From positions 164,668 to 228,667 of the forward strand of contig NZ_JAJQXA010000002.1 of the NCBI RefSeq assembly GCF_021245985.1: DNA of 64,000 nt, read 5' to 3'. A program made the translations under genes and the position numbers. The notes under the pieces were generated by a model that was not told where the DNA came from, did no database searches, and was given only the letters and a program-made list of their open reading frames with translations. Below, piece after piece: positions 60,570-64,000 of the stretch. Origin of the DNA: Flavobacterium soyae (GTDB lineage: Bacteria > Bacteroidota > Bacteroidia > Flavobacteriales > Flavobacteriaceae). How positions within the stretch are numbered: the first letter of the stretch is position 1; every line of letters begins with the position of its first letter.

Positions 60570-62630
60570 CTATTCTTTTAATAAACGATTCAATTGAAAC
60601 TGTTCATCGGGTGTCAAATTAGGTAAAATTCTACTAAATGAAGCACGCATTTCTGAATTTTTTAACAAAACCCTGATCGAATCTCTTCCAAATTTTGAAA
60701 ACTGCCACATATGGTGCGTTGTAGCGTTAACTAAATTGGTTAAAACATCATCATTAATAAACTTAAAAGTAATTAATTTTTCTAATGCATTCTGACGTGT
60801 AGTCGCTTCATATTTTGTTGTGGAAAAATCAATTAATTCATTTATTAATTCCTCAGGATTATTGCTGTAATCCGGTGTAGATAAAGCAAGCGAAAGCCAC
60901 AATGCACGAAGATTATAATCGTTAAAACCAATCCAGTTTTTCGATTTATCAAGATATCCTTTTCTATGATTCGGGAAGTTATTCCATAAATAGAATAATG
61001 CAACTTCCTTTGTTTGGTATGATTTATCATCAAGCAGCGTTTCATATTCTGTCCTGAAATCTTCCGGGATTTTTGATAAAGTTTCTGCTAAAGTCTGGCG
61101 AAGCTGCACATTATTTTGATGCAGTGCTTTCAATAATAATCCTTTCTTGTCTTCGTATTTTTCAGTTTGCAATTGTGAAATAACTGCTTCTTTTACTGAA
61201 TGATGAATGTCTGAATCTATTGTTTTAACAAAGAAATCAAGCTTTTCTTTCAAAGGCGTTTTCTTTAATTTATCTACTTCTAAACGCACTTTAATTGCAT
61301 TGTTTTTACTTAATAAAGCATTGGCTGTCGGCGTATCAAATGCTGTAGATTCCAACCAGGTTTTCTGAAACTGAACCAAATCAAAATTGGAAACCTTTTT
61401 AATTTCGTCAAAGAAATTCTGTGTGTTTACATTCTTGAATGCGTATTTTTTCAAATAACTTTTTACCGCTTTTTTAAAAGCCTTATCTCCAACAGATTCA
61501 TGTAAAACGAAAAGTGCCCACGCACCTTTTTCATAAAAAGTGAGCGAACTGGCTTTTCCATTTAAAACTGGAATAGTGTCTGTTCTTGAGGCAAATTTTA
61601 TCTGCTGTGCCGTATCATATAATTTGGCATAAAAATAATCATCTCCAAAAATGTTTCTTTCAGCCAATAATGCATAATAAGTTGCAAAACCCTCCTGAAG
61701 CCAATGATGCGTACTGCTTTCGGCTGTAATTAAATCTCCAAACCAATGATGTGCCAATTCGTGTGCATCAACATTAGTATAATTTCGATCTATAAAACCA
61801 ATATCATCAACTACATAACGTGTGGTAAAAAGTGTAGCTGTCGTATTTTCCATTCCGCCGTATAAAAAATCGCGGACCGGAATCTGTCTGAAAACTTTCC
61901 ACGGATATTTCACTCCAATCTCTTTTTCCAGGAAATCAAAAATTCGCTTCGAATAACGATATGTTGGTTCAAAGCGCGATTCATCTTTGTTTTCAATATA
62001 ATATTCTAACGGAATTTTAGATTTAGATGTAAATTGTTTTTTATCATATTTTCCAATAGAAAGCACCAGTAAATAAGAACTCATCGGGTTTTCCATTTGG
62101 TATTGCCAATGTACCAGATTATCTTTCTCGGTTTTGCTTTTTAAAACTCCGTTTGAAACAACCTGATATTCTTTTTTATAAGTAATTCCGAGATTGAAAA
62201 TTACTTTTTCGTTCACATCATCAAAACTCGGAAACCAGTTGCTGGTGTATCTTCCCTGTCCCTGCGTCCAGATTTGAATATCGTCATTTTCAATATTTAC
62301 AAAATACAAGGCTTGTTTTGGTTTTACGTTGTAACTGAAAGTCAGATGATTATTTCCTTTCTGAAAATTGTTAATTATTTGTAATTCTTTGTTTGTATTA
62401 ATAAAAATTACATCTTTTCCATCAATTTGAACATTTGTAAACTGCATGTTTTTGGCATCGATTTTTATGGTATCAATAGGCTGCAAAACCTCAAAATCAT
62501 AATCTGCTTGTCCGTAAATTATTTTTTGAGAATCAACGATATTTAATTGTCCCGAAACCGATTTAAAATCAACATATTTGGTTTGCTGTGCAAAAATGAA
62601 AGTGGTTATAAAAAAGAAAATGCATTTCAT
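60570..62630 (-). CDS. M1 family zinc aminopeptidase
   Basis: A 686-residue exported aminopeptidase. A signal peptide (MKCIFFFITTFIFAQ) is followed by the N-terminal beta domain. The exopeptidase motif GGMEN is at 258-262, and the zinc site HELAHHWFGD has H290, E291 and H294, with the third ligand E313 in QEGFATYY. A C-terminal HEAT-like helical domain runs from about 460. The ATG at 62630 overlaps the stop codon of the transposase-like gene by four bases (ATGA), so translation may be coupled. An upstream extension in the ORF is inside that gene and is rejected. Confidence 0.93.
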   Translation of the reverse strand: MKCIFFFITTFIFAQQTKYVDFKSVSGQLNIVDSQKIIYGQADYDFEVLQPIDTIKIDAKNMQFTNVQIDGKDVIFINTNKELQIINNFQKGNNHLTFSYNVKPKQALYFVNIENDDIQIWTQGQGRYTSNWFPSFDDVNEKVIFNLGITYKKEYQVVSNGVLKSKTEKDNLVHWQYQMENPMSSYLLVLSIGKYDKKQFTSKSKIPLEYYIENKDESRFEPTYRYSKRIFDFLEKEIGVKYPWKVFRQIPVRDFLYGGMENTTATLFTTRYVVDDIGFIDRNYTNVDAHELAHHWFGDLITAESSTHHWLQEGFATYYALLAERNIFGDDYFYAKLYDTAQQIKFASRTDTIPVLNGKASSLTFYEKGAWALFVLHESVGDKAFKKAVKSYLKKYAFKNVNTQNFFDEIKKVSNFDLVQFQKTWLESTAFDTPTANALLSKNNAIKVRLEVDKLKKTPLKEKLDFFVKTIDSDIHHSVKEAVISQLQTEKYEDKKGLLLKALHQNNVQLRQTLAETLSKIPEDFRTEYETLLDDKSYQTKEVALFYLWNNFPNHRKGYLDKSKNWIGFNDYNLRALWLSLALSTPDYSNNPEELINELIDFSTTKYEATTRQNALEKLITFKFINDDVLTNLVNATTHHMWQFSKFGRDSIRVLLKNSEMRASFSRILPNLTPDEQFQLNRLLKE

Positions 62631-63463
62631 TGCAATTGTGAATTTATAGAATCTGTCTCCCAAGATATTGGATTATTTTTAATATAATCATAAATTATTT
62701 CAAATGTTTTGTAATTCCTAACAATATGATCGTGATAGTTTGGCTGCCAAATTGATTCAAAACCACTGATTTGTTTCGTCGTAATCGATTTAAAAACAGC
62801 AACAAATGATGAAATGGAATTGGGTTTACGAGAAAATGTCTGCAACGATTGGTTCTGTAGAGACGCACAGCAGTGCGTCTCCGCAAAGTTTGTCGACAAA
62901 GATTGCGTTTCATTCGTTGTGGATATGCCGGACGTAGACGCACTGCTGTGCGTCTCTACAATATGCGACGTTTTAATTGGTACGTTTAAATTCGATTCGT
63001 TTGATGATTTCGACAAAGATTGGTTCTGTAGAGACGCACAGCAGTGCGTCTCCGCAAAGTGTGTCGACAAAGATTGGATTTCATTCGTTGTGGATATGCC
63101 GGACGTAGACGCACTGCTGTGCGTCTCTACAATACACGACGTGTTAATACACGACGTTGTAATCTGTGACGGTTCAATATACGATGTATTTCCTTGAATT
63201 TCAATTAATAAATGAATATGATTTGGCATAACAATCCAATTATGAAAAAACCAATTTTTACGAATCTTTATCGATTTCAAAAGCTCATTCTCTACAATCT
63301 TTCCATTTTCATTTAAAATCATTTTTCCATCTTCAATAGATCCAAAAATACATTCTCTATCTTTTGTAACCATCGTAATGAAATAAACTGCTTCACTTGA
63401 ATAATCCCAATCCTTTAATCGATTGGAATCGATTTTTAATTTGTTCTTATATAATGTCATCAA
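62627..63463 (-). CDS. REP-associated tyrosine transposase (RAYT) with in-frame REP repeat insertion
   Basis: A 278-residue single-strand Y1 transposase of the IS200-like/RAYT group. The N-terminal half contains SSEAVYFITMVTKDRECIFG and the HUH site VMPNHIHLLIEI (H82, H84). The C-terminal half has SISSFVAVFKSITTKQI, IWQPNYHDHI and the probable catalytic Tyr in YDYIKNNPISW (Y260). Between them, residues about 92-207 are low-complexity, Ser/Thr-rich and 57-residue-periodic, encoded by two 171-bp units that each contain a pair of REP palindromes. All catalytic residues survive, so the protein may be active. Ordinary RAYTs lack this block. Confidence 0.9.
   Translation of the reverse strand: MMTLYKNKLKIDSNRLKDWDYSSEAVYFITMVTKDRECIFGSIEDGKMILNENGKIVENELLKSIKIRKNWFFHNWIVMPNHIHLLIEIQGNTSYIEPSQITTSCINTSCIVETHSSASTSGISTTNEIQSLSTHFAETHCCASLQNQSLSKSSNESNLNVPIKTSHIVETHSSASTSGISTTNETQSLSTNFAETHCCASLQNQSLQTFSRKPNSISSFVAVFKSITTKQISGFESIWQPNYHDHIVRNYKTFEIIYDYIKNNPISWETDSINSQLQ
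62857..63130. repeat. Two tandem 171-bp units, each with a REP pair, inside the RAYT gene
   Basis: REP palindromes lie at 62857-62880, 62934-62959, 63028-63051 and 63105-63130. The first and third, and the second and fourth, are each 171 bp apart (57 codons), so the reading frame is preserved. The REP word is the same as in the intergenic pair at 14248-14356. Between REPs, the segment GTCGACAAAGATTG recurs and also occurs in the Family 1 element. Confidence 0.93.
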
Positions 63464-63479
63464 TTGGCGTATAAAAACT

Positions 63480-63487
63480 CAAAGTTA
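63480..63487 (-). promoter_or_regulatory. -7 promoter box of the RAYT gene
   Basis: TAACTTTG on the minus strand matches TAnnTTTG, 16 bases before the start codon. Confidence 0.4.
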
Positions 63488-63548
63488 CAAAGGTTCCACC
63501 AACAAATCGAATGAAATTTGTAAGTTTACCATACAAAAATAACCAAAC

Positions 63549-64000
63549 GTGCCTACAACAAAAAAAGCCTTATTTAACTGGAGCAGCGGAAAAGATTCTG
63601 CCCTAACATTATACAAGATTCTTCAAAATCCTGAATTTAAAATTGAATGTTTATTAACAAGCGTGAATCAGCAATATCAGCGAATTTCAATGCATGGCGT
63701 TCGTGTTGAATTATTGCAGGCGCAGGCAGAAAGCATCAGAATTCCATTAAAAATCATGCAGGTTCCAGAAATGCCAACAATGGAAGTTTACGAAACCGTA
63801 ATGACAGAAACTTTGACGGAATTAAAAAATCAAGGAATTATGTACTCTGTTTTTGGAGATATTTTTCTGGAAGATTTACGAAAATATCGTGAAGAACAAT
63901 TAGCGAGAATAGGCTTTGAAGGCGTTTTCCCTATTTGGAAAATTCCATCTCTCGATTTAATTCAGGAATTTATTTCGCTTGGTTTTAAAACAATTGTTGT
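63549..64000 (+). CDS. Dph6-like ATP pyrophosphatase (diphthine-ammonia ligase family), truncated by window edge
   Basis: The first 150 codons of an adenine-nucleotide alpha-hydrolase with the PP-loop SSGKDSALTLY at residues 12-22 (FNW-SSGKDS). HGVRVELLQAQAESIRIPL, GDIFLEDLRKYREEQL and GVFPIWKIPS follow; all are hallmarks of the Dph6/YbdB-like family. In archaea and eukaryotes the family completes diphthamide; bacteria lack diphthamide, so the bacterial role is unknown. The start is a GTG at 63549: an in-frame stop lies at 63540-63542 and no ATG intervenes. Divergent from the RAYT gene. Confidence 0.88.
   Translation, partial: MPTTKKALFNWSSGKDSALTLYKILQNPEFKIECLLTSVNQQYQRISMHGVRVELLQAQAESIRIPLKIMQVPEMPTMEVYETVMTETLTELKNQGIMYSVFGDIFLEDLRKYREEQLARIGFEGVFPIWKIPSLDLIQEFISLGFKTIV

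Noticed and set aside
62814..63197. A 127-codon ORF on the plus strand within the RAYT gene
   Set aside because: It is the antisense reading of the palindromic REP units; its repeats mirror those of the transposase and it has no start signal or family.
1..64000. tRNA, rRNA, prophage, integrase attachment sites or replication origin
   Set aside because: No cloverleaf-like sequence, rRNA segment, phage structural gene, integrase or DnaA-box cluster was recognised by eye; the window reads as chromosomal core with dispersed repeats.

Overview
The window is AT-rich DNA from a member of the Bacteroidota, almost certainly a Flavobacterium or close relative. The evidence is the combination of a PorX-type type IX secretion regulator, a fused LpxC-FabZ protein, fused HisIE and HisB enzymes, a SusC/SusD pair driven by an ECF sigma factor and FecR, and many start-proximal TAnnTTTG promoter boxes with few Shine-Dalgarno sequences. 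No rRNA, tRNA, CRISPR array, prophage or replication origin was recognised.

Layout. 1-427 is the 5' part of an M1 aminopeptidase gene, divergent from a secreted CBM9-like protein. 1419-9699 is a complete histidine operon (hisG-D-C-B-H-A-F-IE, minus strand), headed by a promoter, a histidine-rich leader peptide and an attenuator. A two-component system (9768-11840) lies divergent from an LtaS/EptA-superfamily membrane enzyme (12043-14133). Next come an S1/P1 nuclease-like protein, an unrecognised secreted protein, a YeiH-type transporter with its LysR regulator, a VWA-like membrane protein and fabG. 21915-31834 is a small membrane protein followed by a regulated nutrient-uptake locus (DUF4302 lipoprotein, zinc metallohydrolase lipoprotein, SusD, SusC, FecR, sigma factor). 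32197-40409 holds sucD, a lipid A cluster (two lpxD-type genes, lpxC-fabZ, lpxA), efp and an HD hydrolase. 40631-58992 is mostly housekeeping: porX, tsaE, ald, ung, mutS2, ettA, holA, a glycosyltransferase, an OmpA lipoprotein, a Sua5-type synthase, a UvrD/PcrA helicase and a TSUP transporter. The right end has a patatin-like lipase, an M1 peptidase, a REP-associated transposase (RAYT) and the start of a Dph6-like ATPase.

The most informative non-coding content is regulatory and repetitive. The his leader shows a textbook attenuator: five His codons, an antiterminator pairing and a terminator. The two-component/LtaS-like intergenic region carries direct repeats on an 11-bp period that fit the enterobacterial PmrA box pattern. 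Intergenic gaps are filled with at least eight families of palindromic or simple repeats. One family of about 100 bp sits between convergent genes in all three complete copies. A second, REP-like family occurs as an intergenic pair and also inside the RAYT gene, where two in-frame 171-bp units enlarge the protein without breaking it.

Limits: all functional calls come from reading motifs and family resemblance by eye. No database search, folding program or alignment was run.
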